From the NCBI GenBank assembly GCA_026785945.1, contig JAJAZD010000259.1, positions 1 to 43,905 of the forward strand: a DNA stretch of 43,905 nt, read 5' to 3'. Positions 33,623-40,543 of this stretch are shown piece by piece. The notes below the pieces were generated by a model. The model did no database searches, was not told where the DNA came from, and saw only the letters and a list, made by a program, of their open reading frames with translations. Every line of letters starts with the position of its first letter. The first letter of the stretch is position 1. The stretch comes from Pseudonocardia sp. GTDB taxonomy: Bacteria > Actinomycetota > Actinomycetes > Mycobacteriales > Pseudonocardiaceae. Made by a program: the position numbers and the translations under genes.

Positions 33623-33715
33623 TCCTCCCTACGCCGGTACTAACCGGGTCAGGTGCGAACGGTCGGCGGCCGGTCCTGCCGCCCTCTCAGCCTCGGATCG
33701 TGGGCTCCCGTGGGT
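33623..33715 (-). ncRNA. TPP riboswitch (THI element)
   Basis: In minus-strand orientation the leader of thiY contains the conserved blocks of the thiamine pyrophosphate aptamer in order: CCACGGGAGCCC (P1/P2 5' side, about 33702-33713), GGCTGAGAG (pyrimidine-sensing loop, 33684-33692), and ACCTGACCCGGTTAGTACCGGCGTAGGGAGG (pyrophosphate helices, ending about 33623). The P3 stem between them (GGGCGGCAGGACCGGCCGCC) is also visible. The last block runs into the ribosome-binding site of thiY. Ligand binding would therefore hide it and repress translation, the usual mechanism in high-GC bacteria. Confidence 0.93.
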
Positions 33716-33870
33716 CCGGCTGATCGTACGTGACGCGGTGGGAGGTCGACACCGGACGTGTCGGAGGGCTGAACGCGAGATGGCGGCGGCGGCACGCCCG
33801 GGGTACCGGCCGGTGGGGAACGCGACGGCGGCGCCGAGGTCGACGGCGTCGCCCGCCCGTGCCGGTCCGT

Positions 33871-35067
33871 TCAGACCGCGCCGAGGACGGGCTCGAACGC
33901 CAGCTCCGCCGCCCCCACCAGCTTGGCGTCGCGGCCCAGCGGGCTGGTCTCGATCCGGGTGCCCCCGACGGCTCGGCTGACCAGGCTGCGCTCGTGCACG
34001 GCGGTTCGCACGCGGTCGACCACTCCGGCGGGCAGGGCGGTGAACAGGTCCCCCAGCACCACGAGCTCCGGGGCCATCATGTTCACCACCGTCACCAACC
34101 CCGTGGCCAGCCACTCGGCGAACTCGTCGAGCGGGCCGGGTAGCGGGGCGGTGGCGAGCGAGCGCAGCTCGGCCACCACCACCCCACGCGGGGCGTCCTC
34201 GGCCAGGCCGAGGGCACGGCACAGCGCCGCCTCCCCCACCTCGGTCTCCCAGCACCCGCGCGACCCGCAGTAGCACACCCGCCCGCCGGGACGCACGACG
34301 AGATGTCCGAGCTCGCCGACGTAGCCGCGGGTGCCCCGCAGCGGACGGCCGTCGGAGATGACGCCGCCGCCGACGCCGAAGTCCGCGGAGATGTAGACGA
34401 GGTCGTCGACGTTGCGGGCGACGCCGCGGACGTGCTCGGCGAGCGCCCCCAGCTCGGCGTCGTTGGCCACCTGCACCGGCATCCGCAGCACCGACGCCAG
34501 GCGCGTTCCCAGCGCGATGTCGCTCCAACCGAGGTTGGGGGCCTCGTGGACCCATCCGTCGTCGCGGCGGACGACGCCGGGCACCGAGATCCCGGCCCCC
34601 CGCGCCGTCACCGCCAGCTCCTCGGCGAGCAGCTGCGCGGACTCCGCGACGTGCGTGATCACCTCACCGGGTGTGCGGGTCCGTCGGTGCAGGTTCCAGC
34701 TGTGCCGGCCCAGCACCTGCCCGCCGATGCCGACCATCGACATCGCGACCTGCTCGACGCGCACGTCCACGGCCAGCACGACGGCCGACTCCGGCAGCGG
34801 CAGGACCATCAGCGACGGCCGCCCGGCGCCGTTGCGCTGCGCCGGCACGGCCTCGCTGACGACACCCGCCTCCGCCAGCCCGTCGACCACCGCCTTGATC
34901 GTGCTGCGGTTGAGCCCCAGCTCGGTGGCCAGGGTCGCCCGCGTGCACGGCCCGTCCACGTGCAGGCGGCGCAGCAGCGCGGCCCGGTTGTGGCGCCGGG
35001 CCTCGTCGGGCCGGGCGCCCGCCGTGCTCGACGCGCCGCCGATCTCACCCCCCCAGGCGCGGCTCAC
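33871..35067 (-). CDS. ROK-family transcriptional repressor (XylR/NagC type)
   Basis: A 398-residue ROK protein. The N-terminal winged helix (about 20-75) reads RRHNRAALLRRLHVDGPCTRATLATELGLNRSTIKAVVDGLAEAG. The ROK sugar-kinase-like domain follows: VLAVDVRVEQVAM, VSVPGVVRRD-type strand, NDAELGALAEH, YISADFGVGGGVISDG, and the zinc/ROK signature GELGHLVVRPGGRVCYCGSRGCWE. The ATP site looks degenerate, as in regulators. GTG 35067 overlaps the xylH stop by four bases, so it is last in the sugar-transporter operon and probably represses it, with a xylose-like sugar as inducer. Palindromes upstream of xylF are candidate operators. Confidence 0.92.
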   Translation of the reverse strand: MSRAWGGEIGGASSTAGARPDEARRHNRAALLRRLHVDGPCTRATLATELGLNRSTIKAVVDGLAEAGVVSEAVPAQRNGAGRPSLMVLPLPESAVVLAVDVRVEQVAMSMVGIGGQVLGRHSWNLHRRTRTPGEVITHVAESAQLLAEELAVTARGAGISVPGVVRRDDGWVHEAPNLGWSDIALGTRLASVLRMPVQVANDAELGALAEHVRGVARNVDDLVYISADFGVGGGVISDGRPLRGTRGYVGELGHLVVRPGGRVCYCGSRGCWETEVGEAALCRALGLAEDAPRGVVVAELRSLATAPLPGPLDEFAEWLATGLVTVVNMMAPELVVLGDLFTALPAGVVDRVRTAVHERSLVSRAVGGTRIETSPLGRDAKLVGAAELAFEPVLGAV

Positions 35068-36551
35068 CGTACGGCGACGGCCGATCGGCGCCGGGACAGC
35101 ACGTCGACCCCGGCGGCCAGCAGCAGCACGAGGCCGTTGACGAGGAACACCACGGACGCCGGCTGACCCAGCAGGCCCAGGCCGTTGTTGACCGTTGCGA
35201 GCACCGCGCCACCGATCACCGCGTTGCTCACCCGCCCGCGCCCGCCGAACAGCGACGTCCCGCCGATGACCGCCGCGCCGACCGCGAACAGCAGCGTGTT
35301 GCCGCCACCGGCGGCCGGTGAGACCGAACCGACCTTCGACGAGTAGACGATCGCGCCGATCGCCGCGAGGGCGGAGGCGATGACGAACACCGTCGCCCGG
35401 ATGCGGACGACGTCGATGCCCGCCCGGCGTGCCGCCTCCCGGTTGCCGCCGACGGCGTAGACGTGCCGGCCGAAGCGGGTCCGATCCAGCAGGTAGCTGC
35501 CGGCGACGAGCAGCACCAGCACCAGCGGCACGACGTAGGGCACACCGGCGATGGGCACGAGGCCCGGCGAGCGGTCCAGCGTGAGCAAGTAGGTGGCGAC
35601 CGCGGCGAGGACGACGACCGCGCCGATCTTGATCAGGACCAGCCCGGTCGGCTGGGCGACCAGCCCGAGCCGGCGCCGGGAGAGCTGCCGGTTTCCCAGG
35701 ACGGCCGCGTAGCCGCCCGCCGCGACGAGGAACAGCAGCCAGCTGCCCAGCGTCGAGAGGTTCCCGTTGGCCACCGCGTTGATCACCGGGTCGCGCAGGC
35801 CGAGCGTGCCGCCGTCGCCGATGAGCTGCAGGATGACGCCCTGCCAGGCGATGAACAGCGCCAGCGTCACCACGAAGGACGGCATCCCCACCTTGGCGAC
35901 GAGGAAGCCGGTGATGCAGCCGATCACGACTCCCACGCAGACCGCGAGCAGCATCTCCAGCCACGGGTTGGGCGGGAACCCCACGACGAGCAGCACGAGC
36001 GCCAGCAGCGCGAGGGCGGCACCCGCCCAGATCCGCAGCAGCACGGCCAGGACGATCGCGACCACGACGACCAGCGCGAACAGGACGAAGACCGTGGTGC
36101 CCATGGTGCCGAGCAGGTTGCCGCCGCTGACCAGGTGCAGCGCCATCGTGGCCGCCGCGAGCCCGGACGCGGTACCGGCGGCCAGGTCGATCTCACCGGT
36201 GAGCAGGACGAAGACCAGGCCCATCGCGATGATCGTCTGCCCGGCGCCCTGCTGGAGCAGGTTGGCCAGGTTGAGCAGACTCGGGAACGTGCCGCCCGAG
36301 TCGAGTGCGGTGAACAGCACGAACAGCGCCGCGAGGCCGAGCAGCGCGGGCAGCGAGCCCAGCTCGCCGTTGCGCAGGCCGGTGACGTAGTCGCGGATCG
36401 CCACGCCCGTCGACTTCGCGGTGGTGTCGATGCCGAAGTCCGTCGAGCGCGGGGGCGCAGGCGCCACCCGCTCGGCGGCGGTCGACTCGCCGGTCGGGTT
36501 CTTCTCGGTCGGGTTCTTCTCGGTCGGGTTCTTCTCGGTCGGCGCCGCCAT
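35064..36551 (-). CDS. xylH: Sugar ABC transporter permease, XylH-like
   Basis: A 495-residue BPD_transp_2-type permease with about 12 membrane segments (residues 60-480), typical of CUT2 monosaccharide importers. Characteristic stretches: LLTGEIDLAAGTASGL, GFLVAKVGMPSFVVTLALFIAWQGV, YAVGGNREAARRAGIDV, GSVSPAAGGGNTLLFAVGAAVIGGTSLFGGRG and AVIGGAVLATVNNGLGLL. A 55-residue cytoplasmic N-terminal extension begins with three TEKNP repeats and is otherwise Ala/Pro-rich. ATG 36551 overlaps the xylG stop (ATGA). It forms a complex with XylF and two copies of XylG. Confidence 0.92.
   Translation of the reverse strand: MAAPTEKNPTEKNPTEKNPTGESTAAERVAPAPPRSTDFGIDTTAKSTGVAIRDYVTGLRNGELGSLPALLGLAALFVLFTALDSGGTFPSLLNLANLLQQGAGQTIIAMGLVFVLLTGEIDLAAGTASGLAAATMALHLVSGGNLLGTMGTTVFVLFALVVVVAIVLAVLLRIWAGAALALLALVLLVVGFPPNPWLEMLLAVCVGVVIGCITGFLVAKVGMPSFVVTLALFIAWQGVILQLIGDGGTLGLRDPVINAVANGNLSTLGSWLLFLVAAGGYAAVLGNRQLSRRRLGLVAQPTGLVLIKIGAVVVLAAVATYLLTLDRSPGLVPIAGVPYVVPLVLVLLVAGSYLLDRTRFGRHVYAVGGNREAARRAGIDVVRIRATVFVIASALAAIGAIVYSSKVGSVSPAAGGGNTLLFAVGAAVIGGTSLFGGRGRVSNAVIGGAVLATVNNGLGLLGQPASVVFLVNGLVLLLAAGVDVLSRRRSAVAVR
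36491..36535 (-). repeat. 15-bp tandem repeat coding TEKNP in the xylH N-terminus
   Basis: The unit CGGTCGGGTTCTTCT occurs three times exactly, with a partial fourth (36536-36542). In frame it gives (TEKNP)3 near residue 4-18 of the permease. Unit length divisible by three means copy number can vary without a frameshift. Confidence 0.9.
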
Positions 36552-37324
36552 CAGACCGTCACGCTCTCGGGTCGTTGCAGGCCCAGCTCGCCGGAGCGAC
36601 CCGCGGTGATCAGCTCCACGACGGAGGCGTGGGTGACGTCCTTCGTGGGCACCTCGGCGACCATCCGCCCGAGGTACAGGCAGGCGATGCGGTCCGACAC
36701 CTCGAACACATCGGCCATGTTGTGGCTGATCAGGACGACCCCCAGGCCCTGTTCGGCCAGGCGCCGGACGAGGTCGAGCACCTGGCGGGTCTGCGCGACG
36801 CCCAGCGCGGCCGTCGGCTCGTCGAGCAGTACGACCTTGGAGTCCCAGAGCACGGCCTTCGCGATCGCCACGGTCTGCCGCTGCCCGCCCGAGAGCGCCG
36901 CGACCGGCATCCGCACCGAGGTGACGGTGCGCACCGACAGCGAAGCCAGCGTGGCGCGGGCGGCCTGCTCCATGTCCGCCTCGTCGAGGAGCCACGGCTT
37001 GCCACGCTCGCGGCCGAGGAACATGTTCTGGACGATGTCGAGGTTGTCGGCCAGCGCGAGATCCTGGTAGACGACCTCGATGCCGAGCTTGGCCGCGTCG
37101 GTCGGGGCGTGCACCGAGACCGGCTTCCCGTCGAACAGCACCTCGCCACTGTCCATCGGATGGATGCCGGCCACGCACTTGACCAGCGTCGACTTACCCG
37201 CGCCGTTGTCGCCGACGAGGGCGGTGACCTCGCCGGCGCGGACCGTCAGGTCCACGTCGTGCAGCACCTGGACGGCGCCGAAGCTCTTGTTCACCCCGCG
37301 CAGCTGCAGGATCGGTTCACTCAT
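36551..37324 (-). CDS. xylG: Sugar ABC transporter ATP-binding protein, XylG-like (single domain)
   Basis: A 257-residue ATPase with Walker A GDNGAGKSTLVK (about 38-49), Q-loop VYQDLALADNL, a signature reading LSGGQRQTVAIAKA, Walker B VVLLDEPTAAL, and H-loop LISHNMADVFEVSDRI. It resembles one half of the double-domain XylG/MglA proteins. Single-domain versions are common in actinobacterial xylose-type operons and dimerise. ATG 37324 is preceded by GGAGGTG. An intercistronic hairpin separates it from xylF. Confidence 0.93.
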   Translation of the reverse strand: MSEPILQLRGVNKSFGAVQVLHDVDLTVRAGEVTALVGDNGAGKSTLVKCVAGIHPMDSGEVLFDGKPVSVHAPTDAAKLGIEVVYQDLALADNLDIVQNMFLGRERGKPWLLDEADMEQAARATLASLSVRTVTSVRMPVAALSGGQRQTVAIAKAVLWDSKVVLLDEPTAALGVAQTRQVLDLVRRLAEQGLGVVLISHNMADVFEVSDRIACLYLGRMVAEVPTKDVTHASVVELITAGRSGELGLQRPESVTV

Positions 37325-37342
37325 CTCGGCACCTCCGGTGCC

Positions 37343-37382
37343 GTGAGCGGGAGACGTCGCCGGGACGGCGCCTCCCGCTCAC
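37343..37382 (-). promoter_or_regulatory. Intercistronic hairpin between xylF and xylG
   Basis: Arms 37343-37353 and 37372-37382 are exact 11-base reverse complements, extended inward by four or five more pairs (one G-U). The stem lies 13 bases after the xylF stop and upstream of the xylG ribosome-binding site. Its place fits a processing or partial-termination stem that keeps the binding protein mRNA more abundant than the ATPase and permease mRNA. Confidence 0.6.
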
Positions 37383-37395
37383 GAGGGTCGAAGGG

Positions 37396-38514
37396 TCAGC
37401 TGATGCCGAGCTCGGTGCAGACCGCCGCCAGCTCGGTGACGCAGACGTCGGCGGCCGGCACGGCACCGTCGTCGATCACGTCCTTGACGTTCTCCTTGGT
37501 GATCAGCTGCGGCTCGAGCAGCACCGACTTGACGGCACGACCGGCCGTCGGGTCCTGCTCGGTGTCGGTCGCGATCGCGTCCGCCGCGGCGGTGTCGCCC
37601 GCGGCCAGGGCGGCCGCCAGCTTGGCCGTGGCCTCGGCCTCCTGCTTGATCGGCTTGTAGACCGTCATGAACTGGTCGCCGCGCAGGATGGCCTGTAGGC
37701 CGTCCGGGGTGGCGTCCTGGCCGGTCACCGGCACCTGCCCGTTGAGGCCGTACTTGGTGAGCACCGTGATGATCGCGCCGGCGAGGCCGTCGTTCGCGGC
37801 GTGCACGCCGTCGACCTTGCCGCCGTTCGCGGTCAGGATCTGCTCGAAGGTGGTGCCGCCGATCTGGTTGTCCCACTTCTCGATCGGCTGGCTCTGCACG
37901 AGCTTGTACTCGCCGGAGGCGTACTTGGGCGCGAGGACCTTCTGCGCACCGTTGTAGAACAGCGTCGCGTTGTTGTCGGTCGGCGCGCCCTCGATCTCGA
38001 TGATCTGCGCGCCCGGCTTGGCGCCGACGCCCTGCACGAGTCCCTGGCCCTGCAGCTCGCCGACCTTGGTGTTGTCGAACGAGACGTAGTAGTCGCTCGT
38101 GCCGCCGAGGTTGAGGCGGTCGTAGTCGATCACCGGGATGCCCTGTGCCTTGGCCTTCGCGGCAACCGCGGCGCCTGCCTCGCTGGTGATCGAGGCGATG
38201 ACCAGCACCTTCACTCCGCTGGCGATCATGCTGTCGGCCAGGGTCGAGAACTTCTGCTCGTCGCCCTGGGCGTTCTGGATGTCGGCGTCGAGGCCCTCGG
38301 CCGCCATGGCCTCGGTCAGCAGCGGCTTGTCGAAGCCCTCCCAGCGGGCCGAGCTGTCGGTCTCGGGGAGGATCACACCGACCTTGGCCCCCCCGGCGGG
38401 GGCCTGGGCGGGAGCTTCGGCGGGGCTCGGGGCGGCGGCGTTCTGGCCGCAGGCGGCGAGGGTCAGGGCGAGGCCCAGCCCCATGGCCGCGAGAGCGGTT
38501 CTCCTGGTGCGCAT
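37396..38514 (-). CDS. xylF: Sugar ABC transporter substrate-binding lipoprotein, XylF-like
   Basis: A 372-residue lipoprotein. The signal peptide (RRTALAAMGLGLALTLAAC) ends in lipobox LAAC, and an Ala/Pro linker follows. The Peripla_BP_4 fold shows VGVILPETDSSARWEGFDKP, LVIASITSEAGAAVAAKAKAQGIPVIDYDRL, IIEIEGAPTDNNATLFYNGAQ, AANDGLAGAIITVL, VTGQDATPDGLQAILRGDQFMTVYKPIKQEAE, with MTVYKPI typical of xylose-binding XylF. ATG 38514 has GGAAGG upstream; an upstream start at 38640 would add a non-conserved region. First gene of the xylFGH-ROK operon; D-xylose is the likely but unproven ligand. Confidence 0.92.
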   Translation of the reverse strand: MRTRRTALAAMGLGLALTLAACGQNAAAPSPAEAPAQAPAGGAKVGVILPETDSSARWEGFDKPLLTEAMAAEGLDADIQNAQGDEQKFSTLADSMIASGVKVLVIASITSEAGAAVAAKAKAQGIPVIDYDRLNLGGTSDYYVSFDNTKVGELQGQGLVQGVGAKPGAQIIEIEGAPTDNNATLFYNGAQKVLAPKYASGEYKLVQSQPIEKWDNQIGGTTFEQILTANGGKVDGVHAANDGLAGAIITVLTKYGLNGQVPVTGQDATPDGLQAILRGDQFMTVYKPIKQEAEATAKLAAALAAGDTAAADAIATDTEQDPTAGRAVKSVLLEPQLITKENVKDVIDDGAVPAADVCVTELAAVCTELGIS

Positions 38515-38607
38515 GCTCGTACCTTCCACAGCGTCGGGGATCCCGCGAGCGCGGGGTGAATGTTGTGACCGGCAACGTATGTCCTCGATGACAGTGGCGC
38601 CAAGCAC

Positions 38608-38651
38608 ACTGAATCGATACAGTCGTCGCTTTTTGGTCACGATTTCGTGAC
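38608..38651 (-). promoter_or_regulatory. Two palindromes upstream of xylF, candidate ROK operators
   Basis: ACTGAATCGATACAGT (38608-38623) pairs at 7 of 8 positions. GTCACGATTTCGTGAC (38636-38651) has perfect 7-base arms about a 2-base centre. They are 94-137 bases before the xylF start and lie in the most AT-rich part of the gap. Either may bind the ROK protein or a LacI-type repressor; the operator role is inferred. Confidence 0.4.
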
Positions 38652-39095
38652 GGCTGGCCGACTTTGTTGTGCCGGCCGCCGTTCGGAGGCGACGAGCCGG
38701 CCGAGACCACGCGTGACCGCATGCTGGTCGACGGTGAGATTCCGGAACGACGCGAGGTACCCCGGCGAGCTCCGGTACCCCGTCGAGCGGCCCGCCGTGA
38801 AGGCCTCCCTCGCCGGTTCAGAGCCGGCACCGTGACGAGAACACAGTTTCGGCCCGCGGGTCGCGCGGCCGGAGGAGCCGCACCCTCGGCGCATGCGGCA
38901 GTGGTGGGCCGAGAGCGGCCGCGGCGCGGGGGAGTGAGCGTCGATCCGGACGACGTTCCGGTCATGCACGACGATTTCTGCTCTCGGCGAACACGCGGCA
39001 CAGCCGGGACGCCGATCACCGTGCGATAACGACGATCCGTGCCCCACGGATCTCCTTCACATTGGCGACCTGTCGTTCGCCATTACTCCGAGTGA
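38652..39095. other. Non-coding stretch, nothing recognised
   Basis: From the second palindrome to the stop of the EamA gene no reading frame resembles a protein family. The longest plus-strand frame, 38664-39029, is arginine- and proline-rich without a ribosome-binding site. No RNA fold was recognised by eye. It probably contains the xylF promoter at its left edge and the EamA 3' untranslated region at its right. Confidence 0.5.
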
Positions 39096-39971
39096 TCAAC
39101 GCGTGGCGGGCACGGGACGCTCGGGCTCGTCCCCGTCGCGGGAACGCAGCGCGACGGCCGCGACGACGGCGGCGATGCCCACCGCTTCCAGAGCGCCCGG
39201 GACCTGCGCCAGCGCGACCAGGCCGACCACCGTGGCGGTGGCGGGCAGCAAGGCGAGCAGCACCGCGAAGCGGGCCCGCCCGACGCGCCGGAGCACGATC
39301 TGGTCGATGACGTAGGGCACCACGCTGGACAGCACGCCCACGCCGACGGCAAGTACCAGCACCGTCGGGTCGGCCAGCGCGTCGAGGCTCCCGGAGCCAC
39401 CGACGAACAGCAGTGGCGACAGCCCGACGGCCGCCACCGCGAACCCCACGGCCATGTCGTCGAGGCCGTTCCCGGCCCCCGCCACACGCTTGCCCAGCAC
39501 GATGTAGAGGGCCCACAGCGCAGCTGCCGCGAGGGCCCACAGAACCCCCGCCGGGCTCCCTGACCAGCGCACATCCGCGATCAACAGCACGCCCGACGCG
39601 GCGAGCGCGACCGCCGCGACATCCCGGGTCCGCCGTGCGGCGGCGGCCGCCACCACGACCGGCCCGCAGAACTCGATCGCCACCGCCGTCCCCAGTGGCA
39701 GGCGCGCGATCGCCTCGTAGAACGCCAGGTTCATGCCGGCCGTGGCCAGCCCGAACGCCACCGCCCGACCGAGCCTGCGCCCCCGCCACGCGGCACGGCC
39801 GGGACGTCGCCAGGCGGTCAGGACGATTGCGGCTCCGACCAGCCGGGACAGGGCCACGACCGAGGGGGCCAGGAGATCGAACAGCCCGACCGCGAGCGCC
39901 GCCCCGACGTACATCGACACGCCCCCGACCACGAACAAGGCAGGGGCCGGCACCCGGACGCTCCTGGTCAC
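39096..39971 (-). CDS. EamA/DMT-superfamily transporter (RhtA-like)
   Basis: A membrane protein of about 291 residues with ten membrane segments in two EamA repeats. Landmarks are VGGVSMYVGAALAVGLFDLLAP, GLATAGMNLAFYEAIARLPLGTAVAIEFCGPVVVAAA, GVLWALAAAALWALYIVLGKRVA, VGVGVLSSVVPYVIDQIVLRRVG and FAVLLALLPATATVVGLVALAQVPG. The AFYEAIARLPLGTAVAIEFxGP stretch is typical of RhtA/YddG-type amino-acid exporters. I prefer GTG 39971; an earlier TTG at 39998 would add nine residues. No ribosome-binding site is seen, so it may be leaderless. Substrate is unknown, perhaps threonine/homoserine. Monocistronic. Confidence 0.9.
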   Translation of the reverse strand: MTRSVRVPAPALFVVGGVSMYVGAALAVGLFDLLAPSVVALSRLVGAAIVLTAWRRPGRAAWRGRRLGRAVAFGLATAGMNLAFYEAIARLPLGTAVAIEFCGPVVVAAAAARRTRDVAAVALAASGVLLIADVRWSGSPAGVLWALAAAALWALYIVLGKRVAGAGNGLDDMAVGFAVAAVGLSPLLFVGGSGSLDALADPTVLVLAVGVGVLSSVVPYVIDQIVLRRVGRARFAVLLALLPATATVVGLVALAQVPGALEAVGIAAVVAAVALRSRDGDEPERPVPATR

Positions 39972-40223
39972 GACTGCAGACGGTAACGTTCTGATCAAGA
40001 GAGTTAACAGCCGTACCCTTGCGGTGTTACCGCGCGCACCCCATCATTCACTCGTAGTCAACTGAATCTCCCTCTCGTCACTGGAGCGCCACCGAGCGGC
40101 TCTCTCGAGGACGCCCCACGGTCGCCGTGACGGCGGTCGCGACGGGCTCCGGGAACATGTGCAGGGGTGTCGTACGTCTGAGAGAGTGGGACGCACCGCG
40201 CAAGCGGTCGTCACAGCTAGCGG

Positions 40224-40243
40224 CCCCGGGACTTCACCCGGGG
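40224..40243 (+). promoter_or_regulatory. GC hairpin in the leader of the DUF7455 gene
   Basis: CCCCGGG (40224-40230) and CCCGGGG (40237-40243) form a perfect 7-bp stem with loop ACTTCA, 21 bases before the ATG and just before the GGAGGGAG ribosome-binding site. It could modulate translation. No other element was recognised in the 40000-40264 gap. Confidence 0.4.
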
Positions 40244-40264
40244 TCGATACGGAGGGAGACCGCT

Positions 40265-40450
40265 ATGCAGCCAGGAACCCTGACCCGGCCCGAGTTGACC
40301 CTTGCCGACCGCTGTGACCGATGCGGAGCGGCCGCGAAGGTCCGGGCCGTTCTGCCGAAGGGCGGCGAACTGCTGTTCTGCGGTCACCACGGGAAGGCCC
40401 ATGCCGACAAGCTTCGTGAGATGCAGGCCGACGTGCAGTCAGGCGACTGA
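40265..40450 (+). CDS. DUF7455 zinc-finger-like protein
   Basis: A 61-residue protein of the DUF7455 family: TLADRCDRCGAAAKVRAVLPKGGELLFCGHHGKAHADKL. CDRC, with the CGHH pair, is a probable zinc-binding site. ATG 40265 is preceded by GGAGGGAG. Function is unknown; the gene is common near sigA in actinobacteria. Here about 16 kb of other genes lie between it and sigA. Followed by a strong bidirectional terminator. Confidence 0.93.
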   Translation: MQPGTLTRPELTLADRCDRCGAAAKVRAVLPKGGELLFCGHHGKAHADKLREMQADVQSGD

Positions 40451-40486
40451 GCAGGAACGGCCCTCGGGTCGGCCCTGACCACGCCC

Positions 40487-40528
40487 GCGACGGGGCGGAA
40501 ACCCGATTCAGGGTTCCCGCCCCGTCGC
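40487..40528. terminator. Strong bidirectional terminator between DUF7455 and the helicase gene
   Basis: Arms 40487-40504 and 40511-40528 pair at 17 of 18 positions around the loop GATTCA. It lies between convergent genes, 36 bases after the DUF7455 stop and 16 bases from the helicase stop. Confidence 0.85.
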
Positions 40529-40543
40529 TGTACCCGGGCCGGA

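Noticed and set aside
33730-34143. 137-residue plus-strand frame at the end of the ROK gene
   Set aside because: Overlaps the well-supported ROK frame on the other strand and has no similarity.
38664-39029. 121-residue plus-strand frame upstream of the EamA gene
   Set aside because: Arg/Pro-rich composition, no ribosome-binding site and no family features.
39996-39998. TTG 39998 as the EamA start
   Set aside because: It adds nine non-conserved residues; GTG 39971 sits closer to the first membrane segment.
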